NCBI GenBank assembly: GCA_018711185.1
Contig: DVIQ01000027.1
Span: 26,165-90,164, forward strand
DNA length: 64,000 nucleotides
Direction: 5' to 3'
DNA from: Candidatus Limivivens intestinipullorum
Lineage (GTDB): Bacteria > Bacillota > Clostridia > Lachnospirales > Lachnospiraceae
Shown here: one piece after another, positions 1-8,836 of the stretch
Layout of the letters: every line of letters begins with the position of its first letter
Numbering within the stretch: the stretch's first letter is position 1
Program-made: the position numbers and the translations under genes
Notes under the pieces: model-generated
Databases searched by the model: none
Seen by the model: the letters and a program-made list of their open reading frames with translations, nothing else
Told to the model about the DNA's origin: nothing

Positions 1-1
1 C

Positions 2-3000
2 TACAGCCACTCCTTTGAGGCCAGAATCAAGGCCACGAAGGTGACAAAGGACGGCTTCGATGTGTCCGTGAGCTCAGAATATACCCTGAAAGGGGCAGAG
101 TTTACCCTTTACCGGAACTATGATCCCGCCAGCGGAAAGCTTTCCGGAAAAATCGGAGTTATGACCACCGGTTCCTCCGGGAAAACCAGCATTTCTTCCG
201 CCATTACCGCAGAAGCCGGAACCTACTATATAAAAGAGACAAAGGCGCCGCAGGGATTTCTGCTGAACAGCAAAGTATATACCGTAACGGCCCAGGCAGG
301 CGTTACAAACGTCACGGAGATTCCCGATGACGAGAAATACGGGACGATATTGATTCAGAAGGTGGACGAGGACACCGGAAAGCCGGACGCGTCCCTGAAA
401 GGGGCGAAGTTTACCATATCCAGTGACGAAGCAGGGAAAAACGTCCTGGAAACCCTGATCATCGATGAAACCGGACAGGCAGAGTCCAAAAATCAGTATC
501 TTTTGGGCGTTGCCTACTATGTCAAAGAGATTTTTGCCCCTGCCGGCTGGAATATTGACGAAGAGGCAAAAGAAGTGACGGCGGTGGACGACGGCACGGA
601 CGAGCCCTCGGTGACAGTAAAATTCCGGGACTCAAAGCAGGAGGGCGGAATCGCCGTACAGAAAGTATCCGGCAGAAACGGAAAATCGAAGCCTCTGAAT
701 GAGGAATACAGCTTTAAAGGCGCTATGTTTACCATATACCGGGATAAGGACTGCACAGACCGGGTCGGGAGCATCACCACAGATGAAAATGGCTATGGCA
801 AGAAGACCGGCCTTGAAGTGGGAACTTACTATGTAAAAGAGACCCGGGCGCCTTTGAGCGGAAATTATGAGATAAATGATACCGTTTATCCTGTGGAAGT
901 GGGAGGAACCATGCTTGTCCGAGTGAAAATCCGGGAGGACGAGGTTCTGACGCATTTTACGATCCAAAAAGTAGATGAGAAAACGGGGAAGGCCGATCCA
1001 GGGCTGAAAGGAACGACCTTCGGTGTATTTTCTGACCGGGCCTGTACAGACAAGCTGGAGACCGTGACGGTGGGAGCGGATGGAATCGGCACCACCGGGG
1101 ATTATTATTATCTGGGAAAGACATATTATGTGAAAGAATTGTCTGCCCCCGCGGGCTGGCTGATGGATACCGGCGTAAAAGCCGTAAAAGCCACCGACGC
1201 CGTAAAGGTTCCCTCTCTGACCTTTGAGAATACCAATCCCAAAGGAAAGATTCAGGTGCAGAAGACCGTTTCCGATGAAAATTATATAAAAATGTATCCC
1301 CTTACGGGAGCGGTTTATACGATTTATTCGGACGCGGAATTAAAAACTGCGGCAGGGACAATGACCACGGACGCCAAAGGACGGGCTGTTTCCGGAGAAC
1401 TGCCCCTTGGAAGATACTGGGTAAAGGAGACAAAAACGCCTGTGTCAGGCGGCTATGAACTGGACACAAAGGTCTATCCTGTACAGATTACGCTGCAGAA
1501 TTATTCCGATCCCATTGCCGTCAGCTCTCAGGAACCGTCTACTACGGGAAGCATTGTGATTGAAAAGCATGACAGCGAGACAAAAACTTCTGTGCCGGCA
1601 AATGAAAAGTATTCTCTGGACGGAGCCGTTTATACGGTTTACCGGGACGCGCAGCTTTCCCAGACCGCGGGAACCATTCGAATACTGAACGGAACGGGAA
1701 CCTTAGGCGGTCTGCCCTATGGAATCTATTACGTGAAAGAGACCCAGGCTCCGGCAGACTATCATCTGGATACAAGGGTTTATACCGCGAAGGTGGACAG
1801 CAAGGATCCGGTGAAAATCCTGTCAGAGGATCCGGTAAAGAAGGGACAGATTCGAATTGAAAAGAGGGATGCGGTTACAGGTACCGGTACGTCGGCAAAC
1901 CAAAAGTATTCTCTGGACGGAGCGGTCTATGCGATTTACACGGACGAGGCCTGTACGAAACGTCTGCAGGAGCTGACCATAAAGAACGGAAGTGCCCAGA
2001 CGGAAAAGACGCTTTTGTTTGGAGACTATTGGGTGAAGGAGACGAAAGCGCCGGATGGTTATGAGCTGGACGCGAAGATTTATAAAGTAACCATTGACAG
2101 CGAGACATGCCAGGAAATTTCCGCTGCCGCCGGAACCCTGATTGTTTCCAGCGAACAGCCCAGGCGCGGCGCCATCGGGATTGAAAAACGGGATTCGGCC
2201 ACCGGAACAGGGCAGCCCCTGAATGAGAATTACAGCCTGGACGGAGCCGTTTACGGGGTCTTTGCGGATGCGGACTGTACGGAGAAACTACGGGAACTGA
2301 CCATCGAGAACGGCCGTGCCCGGACAGAGAAAGAGTTTTTGTTCGGAGACTACTGGGTGAAGGAGATAAAAGCGCCGGATGGTTATGAACTGGACGCGAA
2401 GATTTATAAAGTAACCATTGACAGCGAGACGTGTCAGGAAATTTCCGCTGCCGCCGGGACTTTGATTGTTTCCAGCGAACAGCCGAAGTACGGGGCCATC
2501 GGAATTGAAAAGCGCGACGCGCGGACGGGTACCTCCAAGCCGGTAAACGACCGGTACGTTCTGGACGGCGCTGTATATACGATTTTCGGCGATGCGGACT
2601 GCACGGAGAAACTGCAGGAGCTGACCATAAAAGACGGCCGCGCCCGGACGGAAAGGAACCTGCCCTTTGGGGAGTATTGGGTGAAGGAGACAGCCGCGCC
2701 TAAAGATTATGAGCTGGATACGGCGGTTTACCGTGTTGTCATTGACAGCGAAGCCTGCGAGAAAATTTCCGTGGAAAATGGAACCCTTGTAATCTCTGCG
2801 GAAGCCCCGAAGCGGGGAGCGGTGGGAATTGAAAAGCACGATACGGAAACCGGCACGGTAAAAGAGGCAAACGCAAACTATACGATGGACGGGGCGGTCT
2901 ATACCATTTATTCGGACGAGGGCTGTACGGCGGAGGTGACACGGCTGACCATAGAGAACGGCCGTGCCCAAACCGGAAAGGAACTTCTCTTTGGAGACTA

Positions 3001-6000
3001 CTGGATAAAGGAAACCACTCCGCCTGCTTATTATGAGGCAGATGCCGGAGTTTATAAGGTGACCATAGACAGCGAGAATTGTGAAACGGTTTCGCTGGAA
3101 AACGGAACCCTGGTTCTGTCCGCGGATACGCCGAAACGCGCCAGGCTGGCGGTGCAGAAGCGGGACGCCGAGACGGGGGAGACATCTCCTTATACGGAGG
3201 CACTGTCTTTTGCGGGGGCTGAATTTGGCATTTACCGGGATAAGGACTGCACGGAGCTGATTCAGAGCCTGGTTACGGACGAAAGCGGATATGCCGTATC
3301 GGAGGAACTTTTGATCGATACGTATTATATCCGGGAGATCACGGCGCCCGAAGGCTATAACCGGAATCCAAAGATCTTTGCCGTTGCTCCGGAACAGATG
3401 AAGGAAGCGCTGGATAAGGACGAGGCCCAGGCGGTTGTGATCACGGATGTGGAACAGGAAATCATCCGGGCAAATGTGCTTCTGATGAAATACATTAATG
3501 ATGATGACGGAAGCACCATTCAGCGGCCCCAGGACCGGGATTTGTCCGGTATCCGCTTTACTTTTACTTATGTTGAAGATGAAAGCGTCACGTTTGACGT
3601 GTGCGGAGAGAAAAATACGATTATTACGGACGAAAACGGCGTTGCGGTCACGGAAGACCGGGAAAAGTATCCCAGAGGCACGCTGATTTACGGAACGTGG
3701 CGAATATCCGAGATTCCTAATTCCGGACTTCTGGAGCCCATCCGGGACTTTGAGATTCAGGTAACGGAAGAGGGCGGAATTTATCCTTACGTAGCAAACA
3801 ACGACACGGTTCAGGCCAGGGTGGAGATTCAGAAACGGGATGCGAACACCGGAGAATTGATTCCGCTTTCCGATGTCTCGTTCCGGATCCGTGACGAAAA
3901 GGGAGATCTCATTGAAATGTGGGATCCGGCGCTGGGCGCGTATACGGATGTGTTCCGAACGGATGACAAAGGAACTGTGCGGCTGCCAAATACCTTATTC
4001 TACGGGAGCTATACCCTGGAGGAGATTGCGGCGCCGGATGGATACCTGCTCTCTGAGCCTGTGTCCTTTTCCGTGGAGGAAGCGCACAGAAATCCCCTGG
4101 AACCCCTGATTGTGGAGTGCTTCGACCAGCCCCAGACAGGGAAAATTGAAGTGACCAAGGTAGATCAGGATACGGATGAAAACGCGGGGGAAGGCTTCGC
4201 GTTTGAGATCGTCGCGGCAGAGGACATACTGGACGCGGCCGGAAATCCGCGGACCGGTGAAAATGCCCTGGGAGAGACGGTTGAACTGACAAAAGGCACG
4301 GTGGTGGATTCGATTATTACCGATAAAGAGGGACGGGCAGCCTCAAAAGAGCTGTATTTAGGCAGTTACCTGGTACGGGAAATCGCTGCGCCGGATTTTT
4401 ATACGGTGAACGAAACGGAACAGACGGTTGTTCTGGCCGCGGATGCCTCTGCGGAAATCGTATGGACTAAGGTGAAAGAGGCGGATGTGAAAACCCGCAT
4501 TGAGCTTACGAAAGTGGACGCCTATAATGGCATGAAAGCCCTGCCCGGCATTACGTTCCGGGTATTTCCGGAAACGCTTTTGGAAGAGATCACGGCGGGA
4601 CGCCTGGACCTGCCGGCAGCAGGCCGTGAGTACACGACAGATGCCCGGGGGCGTGTCCGGATCGAGGATCTGAACCACGATACCACTTACTGCATCGTGG
4701 AGACACATACATTGGACGGCTATAACCTGGATCCCACGGTTTACCGGATTTATGTGGATGAGAAAGGTCTCATCGGCGGAGAAAAGACGCATGTTATGAC
4801 GATTGCCAACACGCCGAATGTGGTGGAGATCACGAAGACGGATATCACCGGCGAGACGGAACTGGAAGGCGCGCGCCTGGAAATTACGGATGCTGATGGG
4901 AATATTGTGGACGAATGGATTTCAGACGGAACGCCCCATGTGATTCTGGGTATGAAAGCGGGAGATTATACGCTGACAGAGACCCAGGCCCCGGAAGGAT
5001 ATGCCAGGGCCGAGAGCGTTTCCTTTACGGTGACGGATAAGCTGGAGGTGCAGTCCGTGACGATGAAGGACGAGCGGATCACGGTGGAGGTTGTAAAGCT
5101 GGACGCCGAGACCGGACAGCCGGTGTCCGGGGCAAAGCTGATGGTCAGTGACAGCAGCGGCGGCATCGTGGAGGAATGGGTTACAGACGAAACGCCGCAT
5201 CGGATGTTTCTGGCAGCCGGAGACTATGTATTGTCCGAAACCCAGGCGCCGGAGGGCTATGCCGCGGCAGAACCAAAAGCGTTTACTGTAACAGACGAAA
5301 GAGGCGTGCAGACCATAGAACTGGAAGATGCGCCGCTGTCTCTGGTCATTTCCAAACAGGGAGAGGAGCCGGACGCGGAGCTTCCCGGCGCGCGGCTTCA
5401 GCTTCTGGACGCCCGGGGAGTGGAAATCGCTGCCTGGACGACTGCAGAGCAGCCCCATACCATAAAATATCTTCCGAAAGGGAGTTATACCCTGCGGGAG
5501 CTGGCCGCGCCGGAGGGCTACAGTCTGGCGGCGGATCTTACCTTCATCCTGGAAGATACGGCAAAGCCCCAGTATGTGACGATGAAAAACACCAAAACAC
5601 AGACGGAGATTACCAAAACCGATTTTGCCACCGGCGAGGAACTGCCCGGGGCAGAGCTGGTAATTACCGACACGGAAGGGAATGAGATCGAGAGATGGGT
5701 GTCCACAGAGGAGCCGCACAAAATCAGCGGGCTTCCGGTGGGAGAGTACACCCTGACGGAGACTATCGCGCCGGAAGGGTACGCCACGGCAGAGAGCGTA
5801 AAGTTCACAGTGACGGATACGGGCGAAATCCAGAAAGTGGAGATGAAGGATCAGCCCTTGGAGGTGGAAATCAGTAAGACGGACATTGCGACGGGCGAGG
5901 AATTGCCCGGAGCGGAGCTGGTGATCACCGACGCGGAAGGGAAGGAGATTGAGAGGTGGGTATCCACGGAGAAGCCGCACAAAATCAGCGGGCTTCCGGT

Positions 6001-6547
6001 GGGAGAGTACACCCTGACGGAGACTATCGCGCCGGAAGGGTACGCCACGGCGGAAAGCGTAAAATTCACAGTGACGGATACGCGCGAAATCCAGAAAGTA
6101 GAGATGAAGGACGAGCTTATTCAGGTAGAAGTTGCGAAGAGGGACGCCAAGACAGCGGAATTTCTGGCCGGGGCAAAGCTGGAGATCCGGGGAATCGACG
6201 GAAAGACCGTGGAGAGCTGGACTTCCCAGGAAAAGATGTATGTTATTGAAGGACTGCCGGCGGGAGACTACACTCTGGTGGAAACGGAAGCGCCCGAGGG
6301 CTACGAAAAGGCCGCGGAGCTGGCTTTTACAGTAAAGGACACCGGAGAAATCCAGACGGTGACGCTTTACAATAAAAAGTATCCGGAAACGCACGAGACG
6401 GAGGGTCCCTCCGGCCCGGCCCCCGAAACGGGAGATCCTTCCCAGACAGCAGTCTACGGCGCTGCGCTGCTGGCGGCGGCTTTGCTGGCAGGCATGCTGC
6501 TTTACCGGACATGGAAGATCCGCAGGGACGGAAAGGATAAAGTATGA
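2..6547 (+). CDS. Giant SpaA/Cna-B repeat cell-surface protein (5' partial)
   Basis: Large surface adhesin or pilin-like protein made almost wholly of about 20 tandem SpaA/Cna-B-type beta-sandwich repeats. The frame is open from base 2, so the N terminus, including any signal peptide, lies outside the window. Each repeat starts near a GA-x-(F/Y/L) strand and ends with a motif such as VKETKAP or LTETQAPEGY, where this fold carries its isopeptide Glu. The last 45 residues look like a sorting signal: APETGD, a 20-residue hydrophobic stretch, then a basic tail (RTWKIRRDGKDK). The motif is not a canonical LPXTG and no sortase gene is in the window. The stop codon overlaps the ATG of the next small gene. 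Inferred role: covalently anchored, self-crosslinked stalk for adhesion to host or substrate. Confidence 0.88.
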   Translation, partial: YSHSFEARIKATKVTKDGFDVSVSSEYTLKGAEFTLYRNYDPASGKLSGKIGVMTTGSSGKTSISSAITAEAGTYYIKETKAPQGFLLNSKVYTVTAQAGVTNVTEIPDDEKYGTILIQKVDEDTGKPDASLKGAKFTISSDEAGKNVLETLIIDETGQAESKNQYLLGVAYYVKEIFAPAGWNIDEEAKEVTAVDDGTDEPSVTVKFRDSKQEGGIAVQKVSGRNGKSKPLNEEYSFKGAMFTIYRDKDCTDRVGSITTDENGYGKKTGLEVGTYYVKETRAPLSGNYEINDTVYPVEVGGTMLVRVKIREDEVLTHFTIQKVDEKTGKADPGLKGTTFGVFSDRACTDKLETVTVGADGIGTTGDYYYLGKTYYVKELSAPAGWLMDTGVKAVKATDAVKVPSLTFENTNPKGKIQVQKTVSDENYIKMYPLTGAVYTIYSDAELKTAAGTMTTDAKGRAVSGELPLGRYWVKETKTPVSGGYELDTKVYPVQITLQNYSDPIAVSSQEPSTTGSIVIEKHDSETKTSVPANEKYSLDGAVYTVYRDAQLSQTAGTIRILNGTGTLGGLPYGIYYVKETQAPADYHLDTRVYTAKVDSKDPVKILSEDPVKKGQIRIEKRDAVTGTGTSANQKYSLDGAVYAIYTDEACTKRLQELTIKNGSAQTEKTLLFGDYWVKETKAPDGYELDAKIYKVTIDSETCQEISAAAGTLIVSSEQPRRGAIGIEKRDSATGTGQPLNENYSLDGAVYGVFADADCTEKLRELTIENGRARTEKEFLFGDYWVKEIKAPDGYELDAKIYKVTIDSETCQEISAAAGTLIVSSEQPKYGAIGIEKRDARTGTSKPVNDRYVLDGAVYTIFGDADCTEKLQELTIKDGRARTERNLPFGEYWVKETAAPKDYELDTAVYRVVIDSEACEKISVENGTLVISAEAPKRGAVGIEKHDTETGTVKEANANYTMDGAVYTIYSDEGCTAEVTRLTIENGRAQTGKELLFGDYWIKETTPPAYYEADAGVYKVTIDSENCETVSLENGTLVLSADTPKRARLAVQKRDAETGETSPYTEALSFAGAEFGIYRDKDCTELIQSLVTDESGYAVSEELLIDTYYIREITAPEGYNRNPKIFAVAPEQMKEALDKDEAQAVVITDVEQEIIRANVLLMKYINDDDGSTIQRPQDRDLSGIRFTFTYVEDESVTFDVCGEKNTIITDENGVAVTEDREKYPRGTLIYGTWRISEIPNSGLLEPIRDFEIQVTEEGGIYPYVANNDTVQARVEIQKRDANTGELIPLSDVSFRIRDEKGDLIEMWDPALGAYTDVFRTDDKGTVRLPNTLFYGSYTLEEIAAPDGYLLSEPVSFSVEEAHRNPLEPLIVECFDQPQTGKIEVTKVDQDTDENAGEGFAFEIVAAEDILDAAGNPRTGENALGETVELTKGTVVDSIITDKEGRAASKELYLGSYLVREIAAPDFYTVNETEQTVVLAADASAEIVWTKVKEADVKTRIELTKVDAYNGMKALPGITFRVFPETLLEEITAGRLDLPAAGREYTTDARGRVRIEDLNHDTTYCIVETHTLDGYNLDPTVYRIYVDEKGLIGGEKTHVMTIANTPNVVEITKTDITGETELEGARLEITDADGNIVDEWISDGTPHVILGMKAGDYTLTETQAPEGYARAESVSFTVTDKLEVQSVTMKDERITVEVVKLDAETGQPVSGAKLMVSDSSGGIVEEWVTDETPHRMFLAAGDYVLSETQAPEGYAAAEPKAFTVTDERGVQTIELEDAPLSLVISKQGEEPDAELPGARLQLLDARGVEIAAWTTAEQPHTIKYLPKGSYTLRELAAPEGYSLAADLTFILEDTAKPQYVTMKNTKTQTEITKTDFATGEELPGAELVITDTEGNEIERWVSTEEPHKISGLPVGEYTLTETIAPEGYATAESVKFTVTDTGEIQKVEMKDQPLEVEISKTDIATGEELPGAELVITDAEGKEIERWVSTEKPHKISGLPVGEYTLTETIAPEGYATAESVKFTVTDTREIQKVEMKDELIQVEVAKRDAKTAEFLAGAKLEIRGIDGKTVESWTSQEKMYVIEGLPAGDYTLVETEAPEGYEKAAELAFTVKDTGEIQTVTLYNKKYPETHETEGPSGPAPETGDPSQTAVYGAALLAAALLAGMLLYRTWKIRRDGKDKV
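2050..2484 (+). repeat. 324-bp direct repeat inside the SpaA-type gene
   Basis: Two successive repeat units of 108 codons are nearly identical at DNA level. The block from about 2050 to 2160 recurs from about 2374 to 2484 with only a few substitutions, and both encode APDGYELDAKIYKVTIDSE. This suggests recent duplication or gene conversion. Confidence 0.8.
5603..6124 (+). repeat. Tandem 261-bp duplication inside the SpaA-type gene
   Basis: Two adjacent units of 87 codons (5603-5863 and 5864-6124) are almost identical. Over 70 consecutive bases starting at 5717 and 5978 match exactly. The unit begins near KTD(F/I)ATGEELPGAELVIT and ends near EIQKVEMKD. Copy number could vary between strains. 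Confidence 0.85.
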
Positions 6548-6858
6548 GAAGGTGGCTTCTTGCGCTGATAATCGCGCTTCAGGTTTTTGCGGGAATTTTT
6601 TCAAAAATGGACGGGATACGGAAACAGGAGCAGAACGCTTTGTCCGGATCCCGGACAGAGAATATCTACTCTATCGCTTACGCGCAGGCTTGGACAGAAA
6701 CCAGCGCCGTGACAGCGGAAACGGTACGGCAGAGCAGCAGTGCCCGGGAAGAGAGGACGGAGGGAGATAAAAGCTGCCGATTTTGCCGGAAGTCATCCGT
6801 GGATAAAGAAAATGAGGACTCTACAGGGATAAAGAAAGCCGCCGAAAGCGGCGGCTGA
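6544..6858 (+). CDS. Small hypothetical protein with N-terminal membrane segment
   Basis: 104 residues. It starts with MRRWLLALIIALQVFAGIF, a signal anchor or signal peptide, followed by a polar, Ser/Thr/Glu-rich remainder with one CxxC pair (CRFC). No family is recognised. The ATG overlaps the stop of the giant surface protein (ATGA), so the two are probably translationally coupled. Its last codons form one arm of a perfect 8-bp GC hairpin (6836-6856) that lacks a T-run. It could be an accessory of the surface protein or a non-functional remnant. Confidence 0.5.
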   Translation: MRRWLLALIIALQVFAGIFSKMDGIRKQEQNALSGSRTENIYSIAYAQAWTETSAVTAETVRQSSSAREERTEGDKSCRFCRKSSVDKENEDSTGIKKAAESGG

Positions 6859-6894
6859 GGGCGCAGGGCGGGTAGGTTTGCAGAAGGAAGCTGC

Positions 6895-6940
6895 AAAAAG
6901 GCCGGCAGCTCCCGGAAACGGGAGGGTGCGCATGCCGGCC
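6895..6940 (-). terminator. Rho-independent terminator of panT-coaX
   Basis: On the minus strand GGCCGGCA pairs with TGCCGGCC around an inner hairpin (CTCCCG/CGGGAG with a 4-base loop), followed by TTTTT. It lies about 80 bases past the coaX stop. Confidence 0.75.
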
Positions 6941-6995
6941 TGAAATTTCTGTGAAGCGGATGCGATCAGTCCGCTTCGAGCGCAGGAGACTATTC

Positions 6996-7024
6996 GTAAC
7001 AGTTCAGCTTTGCTGAACCGTTAC
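6996..7024. repeat. Solo palindrome of the dispersed GTTCAGC element
   Basis: GTAACAGTTCAGC-TTT-GCTGAACCGTTAC, matching the two terminal arms of the 134-bp element seen elsewhere in this window but without its interior. The coaX TAA stop codon (minus, 7021-7023) is inside it. Confidence 0.8.
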
Positions 7025-7788
7025 GGTTGATTTTTCTTATAAATCAGCCAGAGGCCCTTTAAAAGGAGTTTATCATCCAAAATGATTTCTTCCAGACAAT
7101 TCGGAACAATCACACGGGCAATGCCTCCGGTGGCGAGTACGGTAGCCTTTTCGCCAAGCTCTTTTTCGATACGCTGGATCATGCCGTCCATGCACGCGGC
7201 GTTTCCCAAAAGAACGCCGCTTTTCATGCAGTCGATGGTGTTTGTGCCGATCACCTTTTTGGGCGGATCCAGGCTGATCCGCGGAAGCTGGGAGGTGCGG
7301 CTGGTTAGAGTATCCAGAGAGATCCGGACGCCGGGCAGAATCATACCGCCGATGTAGTTTTTCTTTTTGTCAATGACGGATATGGTGGTGGCAGTCCCAA
7401 GATCGAAGATAATAAGCGGGGCAGGATATTCGGCGATGGCAGCCACCGCGTTCACCACCAGATCGCTGCCCAGCTGGGCCGGGTTGTCCATAAGGATGTT
7501 CAGCCCGGTTTTCAGACCCGGCCCTACGATCAGCACCTTGTGATGGGTGATTTTAAAGACTGCGTCTTTTACAATGTTCGTCACAGGGGGAACCACGGAA
7601 GCGATGATGGAGCCTGTGATGGCGGAAGGGGAGATTTCGTACATCTCAAGGACGTTTTTGAAGCTGATCGCGTATTCCAGAACGGTCTGGGTGGAATTGG
7701 TTGACAGCCGTTCCACAAAAAGAATGTCCCCATCCTCAATACAGCCGATGACAATATTTGTATTTCCAATATCAATGGCAAGAATCAT
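7021..7788 (-). CDS. coaX: Type III pantothenate kinase
   Basis: ATP-dependent phosphorylation of pantothenate, the first step of CoA synthesis, in the cytoplasm. 255 aa, the usual CoaX length. The ASKHA-fold motifs are visible: phosphate-1 loop DIGNTN (residues 6-11), the conserved LGSDL with Asp109, and the phosphate-2 loop FDLGTATT (128-135). A glycine pair in ATGG lies near the C terminus. On the minus strand it follows the ECF S-component gene by about 50 bases, so uptake and phosphorylation of pantothenate are probably cotranscribed. The RBS is AAGGAAGGT. Its stop codon is supplied by a copy of the dispersed palindrome. Confidence 0.95.
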   Translation of the reverse strand: MILAIDIGNTNIVIGCIEDGDILFVERLSTNSTQTVLEYAISFKNVLEMYEISPSAITGSIIASVVPPVTNIVKDAVFKITHHKVLIVGPGLKTGLNILMDNPAQLGSDLVVNAVAAIAEYPAPLIIFDLGTATTISVIDKKKNYIGGMILPGVRISLDTLTSRTSQLPRISLDPPKKVIGTNTIDCMKSGVLLGNAACMDGMIQRIEKELGEKATVLATGGIARVIVPNCLEEIILDDKLLLKGLWLIYKKNQP

Positions 7789-7810
7789 ATATGAAAAACA
7801 CCTTCCTTTT

Positions 7811-7838
7811 GCAACAGTTCAGGCCGCTGAACCGTTAC
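7811..7838. repeat. Solo palindrome of the dispersed element between panT and coaX
   Basis: GCAACAGTTCAGGCCGCTGAACCGTTAC in near-inverted-repeat form. It fills the short gap between the two minus-strand genes and could form a hairpin in their shared mRNA. Confidence 0.7.
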
Positions 7839-7841
7839 TTT

Positions 7842-8474
7842 TTATATTATTTTTGCTTTAAGAATGATGCGGCCGACCAAGGCGGTAAGCAGCGCGGCTA
7901 CGATGGCCTCCGGCACACCGTTGATTCCGATGATGGTCAGAATAAAAAGGTAGACGGTTTCGGAGGCCGTATTATTGGCCGCGGCGTAGGCATCCCGGAA
8001 AAAAAGAAAAATCATATTCATGACCAGAAGCGTGTTCGTCAGCGCTCCAGCGATGCCGGCTGCCCCCAGAGATGTGGTCGTTCCCCATTTCTTTTCCCGG
8101 AAAATCCTGTGAAAAAAGCGGTATACATAGTATGGAATTACGCCGGTGAGAATGCGCGGAATGAAGCAGATAATAAGGCTTGGAATGCCGCCGTGGATTT
8201 CTCCCAGCTCATAAAACGGGGAAAACACAAAGGATGTCGCCGTAGGATTCATGGTATTGTTTACCAAGCTGGTAAGCCCAAAGACAAATCCCAGAACGGC
8301 TCCTTTTTTGGGCCCTAAAAGCACAGAGCCCAGAATGACGGGAATGTGGATGATAGTAGCGCGGGTAAATCCCAGAGGAATATACCCGAGAAATGGGGTG
8401 AAGGCCATGAGAATAATCAGTGCTGCGAACAGTGCAACCTGAACCAGGCCCAGAGTGGAGTGTTTGGTTTTCAT
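7842..8474 (-). CDS. ECF transporter S component, probably pantothenate-specific (PanT-like)
   Basis: Integral membrane substrate-binding subunit of an energy-coupling-factor transporter. 210 aa with about six hydrophobic helices. The N-terminal region LVQVALFAALIILMAF and the following PLGFTRATIIHIPVIL and GAVLGFVFGLTSL are typical of ECF S proteins of the PanT type. The longer frame to 8564 was trimmed to the ATG at 8474, which has a perfect AAGGAGG seven bases upstream on the minus strand. The shared EcfA/EcfT modules are not in the window. Specificity for pantothenate is inferred from the coaX and coaBC neighbours; another vitamin cannot be excluded. Confidence 0.8.
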   Translation of the reverse strand: MKTKHSTLGLVQVALFAALIILMAFTPFLGYIPLGFTRATIIHIPVILGSVLLGPKKGAVLGFVFGLTSLVNNTMNPTATSFVFSPFYELGEIHGGIPSLIICFIPRILTGVIPYYVYRFFHRIFREKKWGTTTSLGAAGIAGALTNTLLVMNMIFLFFRDAYAAANNTASETVYLFILTIIGINGVPEAIVAALLTALVGRIILKAKII

Positions 8475-8591
8475 AGTAATCCTCCTTGTTATTATTCCCT
8501 GACGGGATACAATACAATGTGGCCGCAAACGCGGCCTGCGGACCGGCGCGGGCACGCCGCGCACCTGACGGCGGCGCCTTGACCTTGTGCT
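8475..8591 (-). other. GC-rich structured leader of panT-coaX
   Basis: Between the predicted start of transcription and the panT RBS lies about 110 nt of very GC-rich sequence with several short inverted repeats (for example GGCCGC-AAAC-GCGGCC at 8521-8534). It would fold strongly in RNA. No known riboswitch consensus was recognised in it. Confidence 0.4.
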
Positions 8592-8620
8592 AGTATATCA
8601 CAGAATCGGCCGCGGCGCAA
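8592..8620 (-). promoter_or_regulatory. Sigma-A promoter for panT-coaX
   Basis: Read on the minus strand: TTGCGC, 17 bases, TATACT. It points into the panT leader. Confidence 0.55.
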
Positions 8621-8661
8621 CGGAGAGCGTCTTTTACCAAAACCTATAAGATGGGGCAGAC

Positions 8662-8704
8662 ACGGTCCGCACAGTATGCGCGCGGACTTGGGCTGAACTG
8701 TCAC
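8662..8704 (-). repeat. Partial copy of the dispersed element
   Basis: Matches one terminal arm plus the adjacent GTCCGCRCA-type hairpin of the full element in inverted orientation, ending GGGCTGAACTGTCAC. The rest of the element is missing. Confidence 0.65.
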
Positions 8705-8733
8705 CATGGGCTGTTCAGTTACGGCAGTTTCGG

Positions 8734-8762
8734 TTGATTTTATATGGATATTGATTTACAAT
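8734..8762 (+). promoter_or_regulatory. Sigma-A promoter for coaBC
   Basis: TTGATT, 17 bases, TACAAT, about 70 bases before the coaBC start. Confidence 0.6.
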
Positions 8763-8836
8763 ATTAGCATCTGCTGCATCAGTTTTGGAGTCCCGCAAAG
8801 AGGGCGGGATGGGATAAGGAGGAATATACAGAGCAT

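Noticed and set aside
4922..6604. Long minus-strand ORF opposite the surface protein
   Set aside because: It mirrors the repeats of the plus-strand gene, has no RBS and no recognisable domain. The same holds for the long minus-strand ORFs at 33842-35032 and 61295-62938.
6836..6856. Terminator at the end of the small gene after the surface protein
   Set aside because: The hairpin is perfect (8 bp) but no T-run follows; it may still stabilise the mRNA end.
8475..8591. THF or other vitamin riboswitch before the ECF gene
   Set aside because: The leader is structured but lacks the conserved blocks of known classes, unlike the clear THF match before fhs.
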